From assembly GCA_014381755.1 (NCBI GenBank), contig JACNLB010000079.1, positions 1 to 52,722 on the forward strand: a DNA stretch of 52,722 nucleotides. The letters are read 5' to 3'. This document shows positions 27,716-38,722 of the stretch, one piece after another (the stretch's first letter is position 1; every line of letters starts with the position of its first letter). Source of the stretch: Fidelibacterota bacterium (lineage in GTDB: Bacteria > Fidelibacterota > Marinisomatia > Marinisomatales > TCS55). The position numbers and the translations under genes were made by a program. The notes below the pieces were generated by a model that did not search any database, was not told where the DNA came from, and was given only the letters and a program-made list of their open reading frames with translations.

Positions 27716-30700
27716 TTAACTAACTGCTTTAGACACGGGTTCTTCAGCGATCATAGATTCAGGGTCTTCCACTAGAATATTTTCAAGTCCTGGAGTACCT
27801 GTACCTGCTGGAATTAAACGACCGACTGCAATGTTTTCTTTCAATCCCTGCAGATAATCAGTTTTGCATTCCACAGCAGCATTCGTTAGTACTCGGGTTG
27901 TTTCTTGGAATGAAGCAGCAGAAATAAAGCTTTCCGTGTTCAATGACGCCTGCGTAATACCCATGAGCAATGGTTTGAAAGTTGGAGGTTTTGGCTTACG
28001 AGACTTTGCAGGAGTCTTTCCATCTTCCTTAAGAGCTTTATTAATTTCTCGTAATTCCTTCTTATCTACGAGAGAATCTTCTTCCAGATCTGAATCTCCC
28101 GGTTTCGCAATAACAGCCATATTCATCAGGATTCGATTCGTTTCAAAGAAATTACTTTTATTTACGCGATCACCTTGCATATACTTACTATCACCCGGAT
28201 CTATTACGGTTATTTTCAACATCATCTGCCGAACAATGACTTCAATATGCTTGTCATTGATTTTTACACCTTGCAAACGATACACTTCTTGAATTTCATT
28301 CACAAGATATTCACGGACTTTTCCCGATCCAAGAATGTTCAAAATATCAGTAGGTGAAATTGACCCTTCACACAATGCTGTTCCAGCTATGATTTCATCG
28401 CCTTCATGTACAATAATGTGTTTACCATAAGGAATGGAATATTTATGTACACCTTCATCTTCACCAATCACATGAATTTTGCGTATACCACGTTTAACAT
28501 CTCCAAACTGGACTCGACCATCAATTTCACTAACGACAGATGGATTTGATGGCTTTCGAGCTTCAAACAATTCAGCAACTCTCGGTAATCCACCTGTGAT
28601 ATCTCGTGTTTTACCAATTTCCTTCGGTATTTTTACAAGTGTTTGACCCTGCTGCACTTTTTGACCATCACGGACTACAAGCGTTGCTTTTACAGGTAGT
28701 ATAGTTCCGCCGGAAAGAATTTTATCATTTTTATCCATAATTTCTATATGGGGACTTAATTGACGATCTTTCGCTTCCACGATAACCATCTGTTTTTTTC
28801 CACCTTCTACAGCTTCAATCTTATAAGTTTCACCTTCAATGAAATCCTTCAATTGTATCTTTCCAGTTTGTCTGGCAAGGATCAGATCTGTATATGGATC
28901 CCATTGAAATAAAACATGTCCACCTTTTACTTTTTCTCCATCAGTAACTGTAACATCAGAACCATAAGGAACATTATAATCGTTCAATTCTTTGCCTTTA
29001 CTGTCGACAACTGTAATCTTGGCATTCCGCACCATACAGCGACTCACTTTACTACCATCTTCATCTTTCGTTGTTGCAATTTCAAGTGTATCTGAAAACT
29101 TGATAGTTCCTGCAAACTTTGTTGTCATTTCTGATTGTTCAATAATTCGTGTTGCCGTACCACCAATATGGAATGTACGCAAAGTTAACTGTGTACCAGG
29201 TTCGCCGATACTCTGTGCAGCTTGGATACCCACTGCTGTTCCTCTATTTACCAGGTTATGGGTAGACAAATTCCAACCATAACACTTTGCACACACACCG
29301 CGCATTGCTTCACACGTCAATACTGAACGAATGCGAATATTGTCAATATTATTATTATCAATAATATCAGCTTCAACTTCGCTGATTAATTGACCGGATT
29401 TAATTATGACTTTTCCATCGACTATCAAATCATCAAGAATTGTTCGGCCTAATACACGGTCAGCAAGAGGTTCAATAATTTCTTCACCTTCTTTAAGATC
29501 AGCAACAATAAGACCATTGATTGTACCGCAATCTTTATCATAGATCACGACATCCTGTGCAACATCAACCAAACGACGAGTAAGATAACCCGCATCAGCT
29601 GTTTTCAACGCTGTGTCAGCCAACCCTTTACGAGCACCGTGAGTAGAAATAAAATACTCCAACACGGATAATCCTTCTTTAAAGTTGGATGTAATGGGAG
29701 ATTCAATAATTTCACCCTTACTACCCGTCATAGATTTTTTTGGTTTAGCCATTAGGCCACGCATTCCGGCAAGCTGTTTTATCTGATCTTGACTTCCTCG
29801 CGCACCTGAATCTGCCATCATATAAACCGGGTTAAAACCTTGATCGTCTTTCTTTAAATTATCCATCATAGATGTGGCTACTTGATTTGTCGCATGCGTC
29901 CAAATATCGATAACTTTATTATAGCGCTCACCTTCAGTTAGAATATGACGATCGAATTTCCCTTGAATGGAAGCAACTTCTTTTTCAGCCGCTTCAATTA
30001 TATTATCTTTTTTATCTGAAATTAAAACATCACTAATCGAGATGGAGCTACCGCTTTTCGTAGCAACACCAAAGCCCAGATCTTTCAATTTATCTAAAAA
30101 TTCAACTGTAGCATAATTTCCAGAAACCAGATAAGCATCGTTAACGATTTCCTGTAGAGACTTTTTATCAATAATACCATTAAAATATTCCAATTCTTCG
30201 GGCATAATTGCATTAAAGATTACTCGACCGACTGTTGTTTCTTTATGCCATTCCCCTTTATGTCGAACATTGATAATCGCATTCATATCAACTGCTTTAT
30301 TTTCGTATGCCATTATTACTTCATCAAATGAGCCAAAACTTTTACCATCGCCTTTAGCTCCCTTACGAGGTCGTGTTAAATAATGACAACCAAGAACCAT
30401 ATCCTGTGAAGGGATTGCAATTGGTTTACCGTTCGCTGGATGCAAAATGTTATGGCTGGATAACATTAACACGCGAGCTTCCACCTGAGATTGAATGGAT
30501 AACGGGACATGAACCGCCATTTGATCACCATCAAAGTCAGCATTGAAAGCTGCACAAACTAATGGATGAATTTTAATCGCTTTACCTTCAACCAATACGG
30601 GTTGAAAAGCTTGGATTCCCAAGCGATGCAGTGTGGGTGCACGATTCAATAAAATAGGATGATCCAATACCACGTATTCTAGTACTTTAAAAACAATAGG

Positions 30701-31960
30701 GTCACTATTTTCAATCATGAGTTTGGCACCACGAGGAGTTGTGGCAAAACCGCGCTTAATCAATTCATTGATCATATGCGGTTTAAATAATTCCAAAGCC
30801 ATCGGTTTAGGTAATCCACATTCATTTAATTTCAATTCTGGTCCAACAACAATAACTGAACGACCGGAATAATCAACACGTTTACCTAAAAGATTTTGAC
30901 GGAAACGACCTGTCTTGCCTCGAAGCATATCAGATATTGATTTCAGCGGTCGGCGCGTACCTGACCTAATTGCCGTTTTTCTGCGATTATTATCAAAAAT
31001 TGCATCAACGGATTCCTGAAGCATACGTTTCTCATTACGTAAAATGACATCAGGTGCTTTGATTTCCATTAATTGCGTTAATCGATTATTACGTATAATA
31101 ATTCTTCGGTAGAGATCATTTAAATCACTCGCAGCAAAACGACCACCATCAAGAGGAACAAGGGGTCTGAGCTCTGGCGGCATAACTGGTAAAACAGAAA
31201 TGACCATCCATTCAGGATTGTTAACTTTTTTCTTTTCAGGTGTAGGTAAAAATGCTTTGGCAACCTTCAGCCTTTTTAAAGCATCTTCCCTTTTTTGCTT
31301 TGATTTTGATGTATTAATGATTTCAATAAGATTATTTTTTAATTCGACCATATTCAATCGTGATAGCATTTCACGAAGAGCTTCTCCGCCCATGGATGCA
31401 TAGAAGAAATCATCATTGTCCCTTTCTTCCTCTGTAGCTGCATAAAATCCATATTTCGTTTCAAGTTCGTAATATTCATCTTCGTCAATCAGTTCCATTT
31501 TTTCCCGGCCACTCGCACCCGGTTCAATAATGACAAAAATTTCGTAATATATAATTCGCTCAAGGTTTTTAGTACTTAATCCAAGCAAATAACTCAATTT
31601 GCTGGGAATAGATCGCAAATACCAGATATGCACGACTGGAACAGCTAAAGTAATATGACCCATTCGTTCACGACGAACGCGTTTACGTGTTACTTCAACG
31701 CCACAACGATCGCAAATAATTCCACGATAACGAATACCTTTATATTTACCACAATGGCATTCATAATCTTTAACCGGTCCAAATATCTTTTCACAGAAAA
31801 GACCATCTTTTTCAGGTTTATACGAACGATAGTTGATTGTTTCTGGTTTTAGCACTTCACCATAAGACCTCGTCAATATCATTTCTGGCGATGCCAAACT
31901 AATAGTGATTGAGCTATAGTCTTTTGATGTATCTATTTTTGTGGACTGAATGAACGTCAA
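27716..31960 (-). CDS. rpoC: DNA-directed RNA polymerase subunit beta-prime
   Basis: The 1414-residue protein carries the N-terminal zinc site C68, C70, C83 and C86 (YECHCGKYKG, IICDRCGVEV) and the active-site motif NADFDGDQMAVH near residue 473. A second zinc site is formed by a Cys in DKDCG plus TCEAMRGVCAKCYG. The trigger-loop region and the C-terminal block ISAASFQETTRVLTNAAVE are present. The start codon is TTG, with GGGAGG eight bases upstream and the expected N-terminus. It follows rpoB by 21 bp. Confidence 0.98.
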   Translation of the reverse strand: MTFIQSTKIDTSKDYSSITISLASPEMILTRSYGEVLKPETINYRSYKPEKDGLFCEKIFGPVKDYECHCGKYKGIRYRGIICDRCGVEVTRKRVRRERMGHITLAVPVVHIWYLRSIPSKLSYLLGLSTKNLERIIYYEIFVIIEPGASGREKMELIDEDEYYELETKYGFYAATEEERDNDDFFYASMGGEALREMLSRLNMVELKNNLIEIINTSKSKQKREDALKRLKVAKAFLPTPEKKKVNNPEWMVISVLPVMPPELRPLVPLDGGRFAASDLNDLYRRIIIRNNRLTQLMEIKAPDVILRNEKRMLQESVDAIFDNNRRKTAIRSGTRRPLKSISDMLRGKTGRFRQNLLGKRVDYSGRSVIVVGPELKLNECGLPKPMALELFKPHMINELIKRGFATTPRGAKLMIENSDPIVFKVLEYVVLDHPILLNRAPTLHRLGIQAFQPVLVEGKAIKIHPLVCAAFNADFDGDQMAVHVPLSIQSQVEARVLMLSSHNILHPANGKPIAIPSQDMVLGCHYLTRPRKGAKGDGKSFGSFDEVIMAYENKAVDMNAIINVRHKGEWHKETTVGRVIFNAIMPEELEYFNGIIDKKSLQEIVNDAYLVSGNYATVEFLDKLKDLGFGVATKSGSSISISDVLISDKKDNIIEAAEKEVASIQGKFDRHILTEGERYNKVIDIWTHATNQVATSMMDNLKKDDQGFNPVYMMADSGARGSQDQIKQLAGMRGLMAKPKKSMTGSKGEIIESPITSNFKEGLSVLEYFISTHGARKGLADTALKTADAGYLTRRLVDVAQDVVIYDKDCGTINGLIVADLKEGEEIIEPLADRVLGRTILDDLIVDGKVIIKSGQLISEVEADIIDNNNIDNIRIRSVLTCEAMRGVCAKCYGWNLSTHNLVNRGTAVGIQAAQSIGEPGTQLTLRTFHIGGTATRIIEQSEMTTKFAGTIKFSDTLEIATTKDEDGSKVSRCMVRNAKITVVDSKGKELNDYNVPYGSDVTVTDGEKVKGGHVLFQWDPYTDLILARQTGKIQLKDFIEGETYKIEAVEGGKKQMVIVEAKDRQLSPHIEIMDKNDKILSGGTILPVKATLVVRDGQKVQQGQTLVKIPKEIGKTRDITGGLPRVAELFEARKPSNPSVVSEIDGRVQFGDVKRGIRKIHVIGEDEGVHKYSIPYGKHIIVHEGDEIIAGTALCEGSISPTDILNILGSGKVREYLVNEIQEVYRLQGVKINDKHIEVIVRQMMLKITVIDPGDSKYMQGDRVNKSNFFETNRILMNMAVIAKPGDSDLEEDSLVDKKELREINKALKEDGKTPAKSRKPKPPTFKPLLMGITQASLNTESFISAASFQETTRVLTNAAVECKTDYLQGLKENIAVGRLIPAGTGTPGLENILVEDPESMIAEEPVSKAVS

Positions 31961-31981
31961 ACCGTCATCCTCCCTTTATTT

Positions 31982-34900
31982 TTATTCAAGTTCAATATCT
32001 AAACCAAGGCCTTGCAGCTCTTTGATCAGCACGCTAAATGATTCCGGGGAACCAAATGACGGTAGATCCTCTCCACGAACAATTGCATTGTATACTTTTG
32101 ATCTTCCTTCAACATCGTCAGATTTTACAGTTAAAATTTCACGAAGAGTACTGGCTGCACCATATGCTTCCAATGCCCAACATTCCATTTCACCAAATCT
32201 CTGTCCGCCAAATTGCGCTTTACCACCCAAAGGCTGTTGAGTTATTAACGAATAAGGACCTGTTGAACGGGCATGCATTTTGTCTTCTACCATATGACTC
32301 AATTTCATCATATAGATCATGCCAATAGTAACAGGATTATCAAATTTTTCACCAGTACGACCATCCACAAGAGTTGTTTTACCTGTTATAGGTAAGTTAG
32401 CTTTTTTCAATTCAGCTTCAACTTCTTCTGGCTTTGCTCCGTCAAATGCGGGAGTTTCATATTTGCAACCCAACACATGTCCTGCCCATCCCAGCATCGT
32501 TTCATATAACTGTCCCAAGTTCATACGTGAAGGCACACCTAATGGATTCAATACAATATCTATTGGAGTACCATCTTCCATGAAAGGCATATCTTCTTCA
32601 GGTACGACTGTAGCAACAACACCTTTATTTCCATGACGACCTGCCATTTTATCGCCAACCTGTATCTTACGCTTGTTAGCTACATATACTTTAGCTAGCT
32701 GTAATATCCCTGGTTGTAATTCATCTCCAACACGAAGTTTAAAAACTTCACGCTCTAAATAATCTTCGATGGCTTGCCATTCTTTTCGGTACGAACGCCA
32801 GACTGTTTTGATCTTTTTCCAAGTGTCTTTATCTTCAATCCAAGGAGCATCATGAGCGAAACGTTCCAAATCGTAACTTTTAATACGTTTAATAGTTAGT
32901 TTCGTAGATTTCTTAATCAGTGTTTTACCAGTTGATCTATCGCGAATTCCACTGGAAATTTGCCCTTTTAGAAGCACAAGAAGTTTTTCATCACGCTCTT
33001 TTTTAAGGGACTGTTTCTTCGCTATGGTTTCTCTCTGAAAGAATATGATTGATTCCTTTAATTCCCTTTTAGAAATTTTCTTTTTCTTCTCAAAGAGTTT
33101 TGTGTTGATTACGACACCTTTGATACCAGGATCAGCAGTTTTTGAAGCATCTTTTACTTCACCTGCTTTCTCTCCAAAAATGGCCCGGAGAAGTTTTTCT
33201 TCCGGCGTCGGATCTGTTTCACCTTTTGGCGTTACTTTACCAATCAGGATATCACCTTGTCGAACTTTTGCCCCGATTCGAATAATTCCACGTTCATCTA
33301 ATTGACGAGTTGCATCTTCACTCACGTTTGGAATTTCAGCGGTTAGCTCCTCTTCTCCACGTTTTGTATCGCGGACTTCTAAATCGATTTCATTTATATG
33401 CACACTGCTGAAAACATCACTTTTTACCAATCGTTCGCTAATAACAATCGCATCTTCAAAGTTATATCCACGCCACGGCATGAAAGCAACCATCACATTA
33501 CGACCGAGCGCAAGTTCCCCCTCATTGCTCGATGCTCCGTCAGCTATTACATCACCTGCTTTTATTTTATTCTTTACACTTACAAGCGGACGCTGGTTTT
33601 GTGATGAATTCTGATTTGTTCTCTGATATTTCTTTAAAGAAATCTCTATAATATTCGTATGCTCAGTTAATGTTAATTCATCAGGTACTTCACTTGAACG
33701 AATTAAGATTTTCTCTGCATCAACATAATCAATTACACCATCAACTGGAGATACAATCGCCGTCCGTGAATCTGTAGCAACTTTTGTTTCCAATCCTGTA
33801 CCAACAATAGGAGTTTCAGGCATCATGAGCGGTACAGATTGACGCTGCATATTTGATCCCATCAAAGCTCTATTGGCATCATCATGCTCTAGAAAAGGAA
33901 TTAATGCAGCTGCTACACTTAAAATTTGGTTTGGTGAAACATCCATGTAATCAACTTCAATTGGAGGTAAAACCGGAAAGTCACCGCGAATTCGAGCTCG
34001 AACTACATCGTCCATCAAACGTCCCTTTTTATCCATTTTCACACTGGATTGGGCGATCATGACTCTGTCTTCATCATCTGCTGACAGGTATTTAACCTTT
34101 TTTGAACCGTATGAATTCTTTCCTTTCTTTTCCAAAAGTCGATATGGTGCTTCAATAAATCCATGATCATTTACAACAGCAAATAACGCCAAGGATGAAA
34201 TCAAACCAATATTTGGACCTTCAGGAGTTTCAATAGGACACAAACGACCGTAATGCGTATAGTGAACATCACGAACTTCAAATCCTGCTCTCTCTCTGGT
34301 TAGACCACCGGGCCCAAGTGCAGAAATACGTCGTTTATGAGTTATCTCTGCTAAGGGATTCGTCTGATCACCAAATTGAGATAATTGGCTCGTACCAAAA
34401 AATGTATTGATCACCGTGGTGACAACACGTGAATTAATCAAATCCTGGGGAGTGATGGATTCTTGTTCACGCAGATTCATACGTTCATAAATTGTACGCA
34501 GCATTCGACTCAAAGCAACACTGAATTGATTTGTAAGCTGTTCACCAATCGTTTTAACACGGCGATTACCTAAATGATCTATGTCATCCGGACCACGATC
34601 ACCTTTACGCATAATTATAAGGAATTTTAAAACCTGTATAATGTCATCCATGGTTAGAACTGTGTCTTCTACAGGAACATCAAGATCAAACTGCTGATTC
34701 AAGCGATATCGTCCAACCTGGCCTAAGTCATACTTTTTAGGACTGAAGAACATACGCTCAATAAATTTCTGTGCAGTTTCCAGGTTTGGCGGATCACCGG
34801 AACGGAGCAATTGATATACAACACTCAACGCTTCTTCAGTATTGTGAGTCGGATCCTTTCCCATTGTATTTAAAAGAAGCATCGAAGAGAAACTCTTATT

Positions 34901-35758
34901 CCCATCCACAACTTCAATAGATTTAATACCTGCTTCTTTTAATGTATCAACTACTTCTTGATTGACTTCTGTCCCACCTTCATAAAAGATTTCACCCGTT
35001 AATTCATCAACAATATCCTGCACGAGTGTATGACCAAACGAGTCTTCAATATTTTTGTCTGATAAGCCAAATGAAATGACAGATCCAAATGCTTCAAAGA
35101 TATCGCGGTTTGTTGAATAGCCCAATGCACGCAGCAACATCGTGACAGGAAATTTCCTGCGACGATCTATAATTGCAAATAAGCAATCATTAATATCCGT
35201 TGTGAAATCTACCCATGAACCTCGAAAAGGAATTATCCGAGCTTGAAATAGCTTTGTGCCGTTGGGATGGATATTTTCATCGAAAAACACTCCCGGCGAA
35301 CGCTGTAATTGGGAAACAATCACACGCTCAGCACCATTAATTACAAAGGTGCCTTTTTCAGTCATATATGGAATGTTACCAAAATACACTTCCTGCTCGA
35401 TACTTTGAGCAAATTTATTTTTATCTTCCTCATCTGTAATATGCAGTACAAGACGCACTTTTAATGGGATAGAATATGTGACACCTCTATCAATGCACTC
35501 TTCAGGAGTATACTTTGGTAAACCCAGAAAATAATTACTGTATTCAAGTACATAATTACGATGAGAATCTTCCAACGGAAATACATTTTGAAAAACACCT
35601 TCTAAACCGATATGATTTCTTTCATCTTCAGCCTCTTCTTCCTGCAAAAATTCCTGAAACGAATCTTTTTGCAGTGAAAGTAAATCCGGCATCTCTACAA
35701 ATGACTTGATTTGCGAAAAAGAAATACGATTAGACGTACGTTTAGTCGTGGCTCCCAA
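31982..35758 (-). CDS. rpoB: DNA-directed RNA polymerase subunit beta
   Basis: The 1258-residue protein has the rifampicin-pocket region ([39 protein letters not shown]) in wild-type form. It also has the catalytic-centre blocks [20 protein letters not shown] and [14 protein letters not shown], and the C-terminal [20 protein letters not shown]-like block (here EMECW). The start codon is TTG, strongly supported by AAGGAGG five bases upstream. It lies 55 bp after rplL with no terminator or attenuator that I can recognise. Confidence 0.98.
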   Translation of the reverse strand: [1258 protein letters not shown]

Positions 35759-35813
35759 TTAAGCCTCCTTTGTTAAAATTGAAGAATGGATAGATATAAT
35801 GACGTTTGTTGAA

Positions 35814-36197
35814 TTATTTCAATTCGACAGTTGCACCAGCTTCTTCAAGCTTGGCTTTCAACTCGTCAGCTTCAGCTTGAGCAACGCCTTCTTTGATAGC
35901 TTTCGGTGCTGAATCAACCAATTCTTTGGCTTCTTTCAATCCCAAGTCTGTCACAGCGCGAACAACTTTGATTACGCTTATTTTTGATTGACCTACTTCA
36001 GTAACGACAACGTCGAATGCATCTTTTTCTTCAGCGGCACCAGCTTCACCTGCTGCAGGCGCAGCGGCGGCAACAGCTACCGGAGCGGCAGCGGTAACAC
36101 CAAATTTTTCTTCAATATCAGAAATTAATTCTGATATTTCAATCATGTTTGCAGTTTCAAGATAACTCATCACATCAGCTCTTTTTACTTCAGCCAT
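35814..36197 (-). CDS. rplL: 50S ribosomal protein bL12 (L7/L12)
   Basis: The ATG at 36197 has AAGGAG eight bases upstream and is preferred over a GTG three codons earlier that overlaps this site. The 127-residue protein has the N-terminal dimerisation helices, an alanine/glycine-rich hinge (about 36-57) and the C-terminal factor-binding domain [20 protein letters not shown] and [14 protein letters not shown]. It forms the ribosomal stalk with uL10. Confidence 0.98.
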   Translation of the reverse strand: MAEVKRADVMSYLETANMIEISELISDIEEKFGVTAAAPVAVAAAAPAAGEAGAAEEKDAFDVVVTEVGQSKISVIKVVRAVTDLGLKEAKELVDSAPKAIKEGVAQAEADELKAKLEEAGATVELK

Positions 36198-36218
36198 TTT
36201 TTTCACTCCTTATTGATA

Positions 36219-36734
36219 TTAAGATTTCTGTTCTTTTAAATTATTTAACACATTAGCCACATTTGTTAATGGCGCATTCAGTGTATTTACTAGTTTATTC
36301 ATAGTACTTTGCAACATAGCAGCCAGTATAGCTAACGACTCTTCCTTGCTGGGAATATCAGCCAAACGCTTGAATTCTGACCCGTCTAGCAAATTACCAT
36401 CAAATAAAATTCCTTTAACTTCTGGTTTATCATGTTCTTTTGAAAAAGTTTTAATCACTTTCGCAGGACTTGTTGGTTCATCGTATGAAATAGCAATTGC
36501 TGTTGGACCCGTTAATAATTCATCCAAACCTTCAATTTTATTGCCTTCTGCAGCTATTTTTATCAATGTATTTTTAGCAACTGAATATTCAACATTCGCC
36601 TGAAAGAATCGACTTCGTAAATCAGTGATACTTTCTACATCTAACCCAAGATAATCTGTAAAATAAACTGCTTTAGCACGATTCAGCTTATCTTTTAATT
36701 CTGCTACTGCTTCAATATTTTTAGTATTAGGCAT
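36219..36734 (-). CDS. rplJ: 50S ribosomal protein uL10
   Basis: The 171-residue stalk base protein shows LKDKLNRAKAVYFTDYLGLD, YSVAKNTLIKIAAEG and the C-terminal helices that carry bL12 dimers. It lies only 8 bp after rplA, so there is no room for the autoregulatory leader seen before rplJ in other bacteria. Confidence 0.97.
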   Translation of the reverse strand: MPNTKNIEAVAELKDKLNRAKAVYFTDYLGLDVESITDLRSRFFQANVEYSVAKNTLIKIAAEGNKIEGLDELLTGPTAIAISYDEPTSPAKVIKTFSKEHDKPEVKGILFDGNLLDGSEFKRLADIPSKEESLAILAAMLQSTMNKLVNTLNAPLTNVANVLNNLKEQKS

Positions 36735-36742
36735 TCGTATTT

Positions 36743-37432
36743 CTACCTTATCTTTGTTAAATCTACTTTAATTCCAGGTCCCATTGTCGTGGACAAAGTC
36801 AACTTTTTAAAATATGTTCCTTTTACGGATGCAGGTCTTGCTTTAATCACTGTTTCATATATAGCACGGACATTTTCCAATAGTTGATTCATATTAAAGG
36901 AAGTCTTACCGCAAATAGTATGAATGATTCCATTTTTATCTACACGCAATTCTACCTTACCTGCTTTAATCTCTTTTACTGCTTTGCTCACATCCATTGT
37001 GACTGTACCACTCTTCGGATTTGGCATAAGCCCTTTGGGACCTAAAATTTTCCCTAGCTTACCCAAATCAGCCATAATGTCTGGGGTTGCAATTATTTTA
37101 TCTATGTCTGCCCAGCCATCTTTGATTTTTTTCAAAAAATCATCATTGCCGACATAATCTGCCCCAGCATCTTGTGCTTCTTTTTCTTTTGGACCACGAG
37201 TCAGCACAAGAACCTTTACTTCCTTACCAGTGCCATTCGGCAGACTCGTAGTAACACGAATATTTTCTTCAGCATGACGAGGGTCAACGCCCAAATTAAT
37301 TGCCATATCTATCGTCTCGTCAAAGTTGGCAAATTTTAATTCATCCAGAAATTTAATTGCATCTTCTAATGAATATTCTTTTGTGTTATCAAAATGTTCT
37401 TCTGCTGATTTTCTTTGTTTTGATTTTTTCAT
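36743..37432 (-). CDS. rplA: 50S ribosomal protein uL1
   Basis: The 229-residue protein carries [40 protein letters not shown] and the C-terminal strand [16 protein letters not shown]. It forms the L1 stalk that releases tRNA. In many bacteria uL1 represses rplK-rplA translation; I could not identify the RNA target. It follows rplK by 2 bp. Confidence 0.98.
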   Translation of the reverse strand: MKKSKQRKSAEEHFDNTKEYSLEDAIKFLDELKFANFDETIDMAINLGVDPRHAEENIRVTTSLPNGTGKEVKVLVLTRGPKEKEAQDAGADYVGNDDFLKKIKDGWADIDKIIATPDIMADLGKLGKILGPKGLMPNPKSGTVTMDVSKAVKEIKAGKVELRVDKNGIIHTICGKTSFNMNQLLENVRAIYETVIKARPASVKGTYFKKLTLSTTMGPGIKVDLTKIR

Positions 37433-37434
37433 TA

Positions 37435-37857
37435 TTACTGTACCTCCAAACCCATACTTCTGGCAGTACCTCTAATCATCTCCATTGCTTGTTCAATCGT
37501 GTTTGCATTCAAATCTTCCATTTTAATTTCTGCAATTTCTTTCAAATCATTATCAGATACTTTTCCTACTTTTTCTCTATTCGGCTCCGGTGACCCTTTA
37601 TCAATTTTTGCAGCTTTTTTTAGCAGAATTGCCGCTGGAGGCGTTTTGGTAATAAACTTAAAACTGCGGTCAGCAAAAACGGTTATAACTACAGGTATTA
37701 TCATACCTTGCTGATCTTGAGTTGCGGCATTAAATGCTTTACAGAACTCCATAATATTTACCCCGTGCTGACCTAAAGCCGGTCCAACGGGCGGTGCAGG
37801 ATTTGCCTGTCCTGCAGGAATTTGTAATTTGATAAAACCTATTTCTTTTTTTGCCAT
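37435..37857 (-). CDS. rplK: 50S ribosomal protein uL11
   Basis: The 140-residue protein has the proline-rich start [20 protein letters not shown] and [13 protein letters not shown], then the RNA-binding domain [14 protein letters not shown]. It belongs to the GTPase-associated centre. It lies 12 bp after nusG. Confidence 0.98.
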   Translation of the reverse strand: MAKKEIGFIKLQIPAGQANPAPPVGPALGQHGVNIMEFCKAFNAATQDQQGMIIPVVITVFADRSFKFITKTPPAAILLKKAAKIDKGSPEPNREKVGKVSDNDLKEIAEIKMEDLNANTIEQAMEMIRGTARSMGLEVQ

Positions 37858-37869
37858 TATTGACAGGTC

Positions 37870-38397
37870 CTATTTTTCAAGTTCTACTTGTAAATAATTC
37901 AATTCAACCGGGGTTGGGCGACCAAAAATACTGACAGATACTTTCAATTTTTGTTTCTCTTCATTCACTTCTTGCACATAACCGCTAAATTCTAAAAAGG
38001 GTCCATCCGTCACTTTAACATGATCGCCAACACGATAAAGAGTTTTGATTACTTCTCTTGCTTCTCCGCTTTCAACAACACCAATAATTCGATTAATTTC
38101 ATCTGTCTTAACTGGTTGAGGTTCACCTTGCGGTCCAACAAAACTCATTACACCGGTTATATTTTCAACCAGATAACGCGTCTCTTTATTCATATCCATA
38201 TTGACTAACAAATACCCCGGGAAAAAAACCCTATTACGAATTTTCTTTTTGCCATCTTTCATTTCTATAATATTTTCAGATGGTACTAGTATATCTGTTA
38301 TCAAGTCTTTCATTCCTACATCTTCAATTTCATAAAGGATATTATCTCGAATTTTCTTTTCCTTACCGGAAATGACTCTTAATGTATACCATTCCAT
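37870..38397 (-). CDS. nusG: Transcription termination/antitermination factor NusG
   Basis: The 175-residue protein has the NGN domain ([43 protein letters not shown]) and the C-terminal KOW domain ([20 protein letters not shown]). NusG binds RNA polymerase, and its KOW domain binds Rho or uS10. It could act at the boxA-like sites upstream in the same operon. It sits 2 bp after secE. Confidence 0.98.
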   Translation of the reverse strand: MEWYTLRVISGKEKKIRDNILYEIEDVGMKDLITDILVPSENIIEMKDGKKKIRNRVFFPGYLLVNMDMNKETRYLVENITGVMSFVGPQGEPQPVKTDEINRIIGVVESGEAREVIKTLYRVGDHVKVTDGPFLEFSGYVQEVNEEKQKLKVSVSIFGRPTPVELNYLQVELEK

Positions 38398-38399
38398 AA

Positions 38400-38582
38400 T
38401 TAGAGCAGCACATTCATGATTCGTGACAGGATTATATCAATGAAAAACAAAAAAACACCAATTAATAACGACACAGAAATCACAACATAAGTTGATCCTT
38501 TTAATTCTTCCCATGTCGGCCAGGATACTTTTCCCATTTCAAACTGAACGTCATTGAAAAACTGATGTATTTTTTTTATCAT
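38400..38582 (-). CDS. secE: Protein translocase subunit SecE
   Basis: The 60-residue protein has the conserved amphipathic helix [19 protein letters not shown] followed by a single membrane helix (about 33-53). It clamps SecY in the translocon. It is preceded by a boxA-like motif and tRNA-Trp. Confidence 0.96.
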   Translation of the reverse strand: MIKKIHQFFNDVQFEMGKVSWPTWEELKGSTYVVISVSLLIGVFLFFIDIILSRIMNVLL

Positions 38583-38588
38583 ATTTCT

Positions 38589-38602
38589 TTTTTAAAGAGC
38601 GT
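38589..38602 (-). promoter_or_regulatory. boxA-like antitermination motif between tRNA-Trp and secE
   Basis: The minus strand reads ACGCTCTTTAAAAA, 12 bases after the end of tRNA-Trp. It matches the rrn boxA core (YGCTCTTTAACA) at all but one position. The same 14 bases recur after tRNA-Thr(TGT). boxA RNA is bound by NusB with uS10/NusE. Confidence 0.55.
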
Positions 38603-38614
38603 TTACTATTTCTG

Positions 38615-38687
38615 CAGGAGTGGAAGGACTTGAACCCTCAACCCCCGGTTTTGGAGACCGGTGCTCTACCAATTGAGCTACACTCCT
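38615..38687 (-). tRNA. tRNA-Trp (anticodon CCA)
   Basis: The 73-nt cloverleaf has acceptor stem AGGAGTG/CACTCCT, anticodon stem CCGGT/ACCGG with loop CTCCAAA, a five-base variable loop and T-loop TTCAAGT. The discriminator is G, as usual for tRNA-Trp. The 3' CCA is not encoded. Confidence 0.97.
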
Positions 38688-38722
38688 ATGTGTAATTAAA
38701 ATATTCACCCCAATCGGTCCGG

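Noticed and set aside
31958-31969. Tiny frame ATG-ACG-GTT-TGA overlapping the rpoC TTG start
   Set aside because: The ATG touches the ribosome-binding site with no spacing, so it is unlikely to be translated.
35759-35813. Attenuator between rplL and rpoB
   Set aside because: The 55-bp gap shows no stable hairpin or T-tract, only the rpoB ribosome-binding site.
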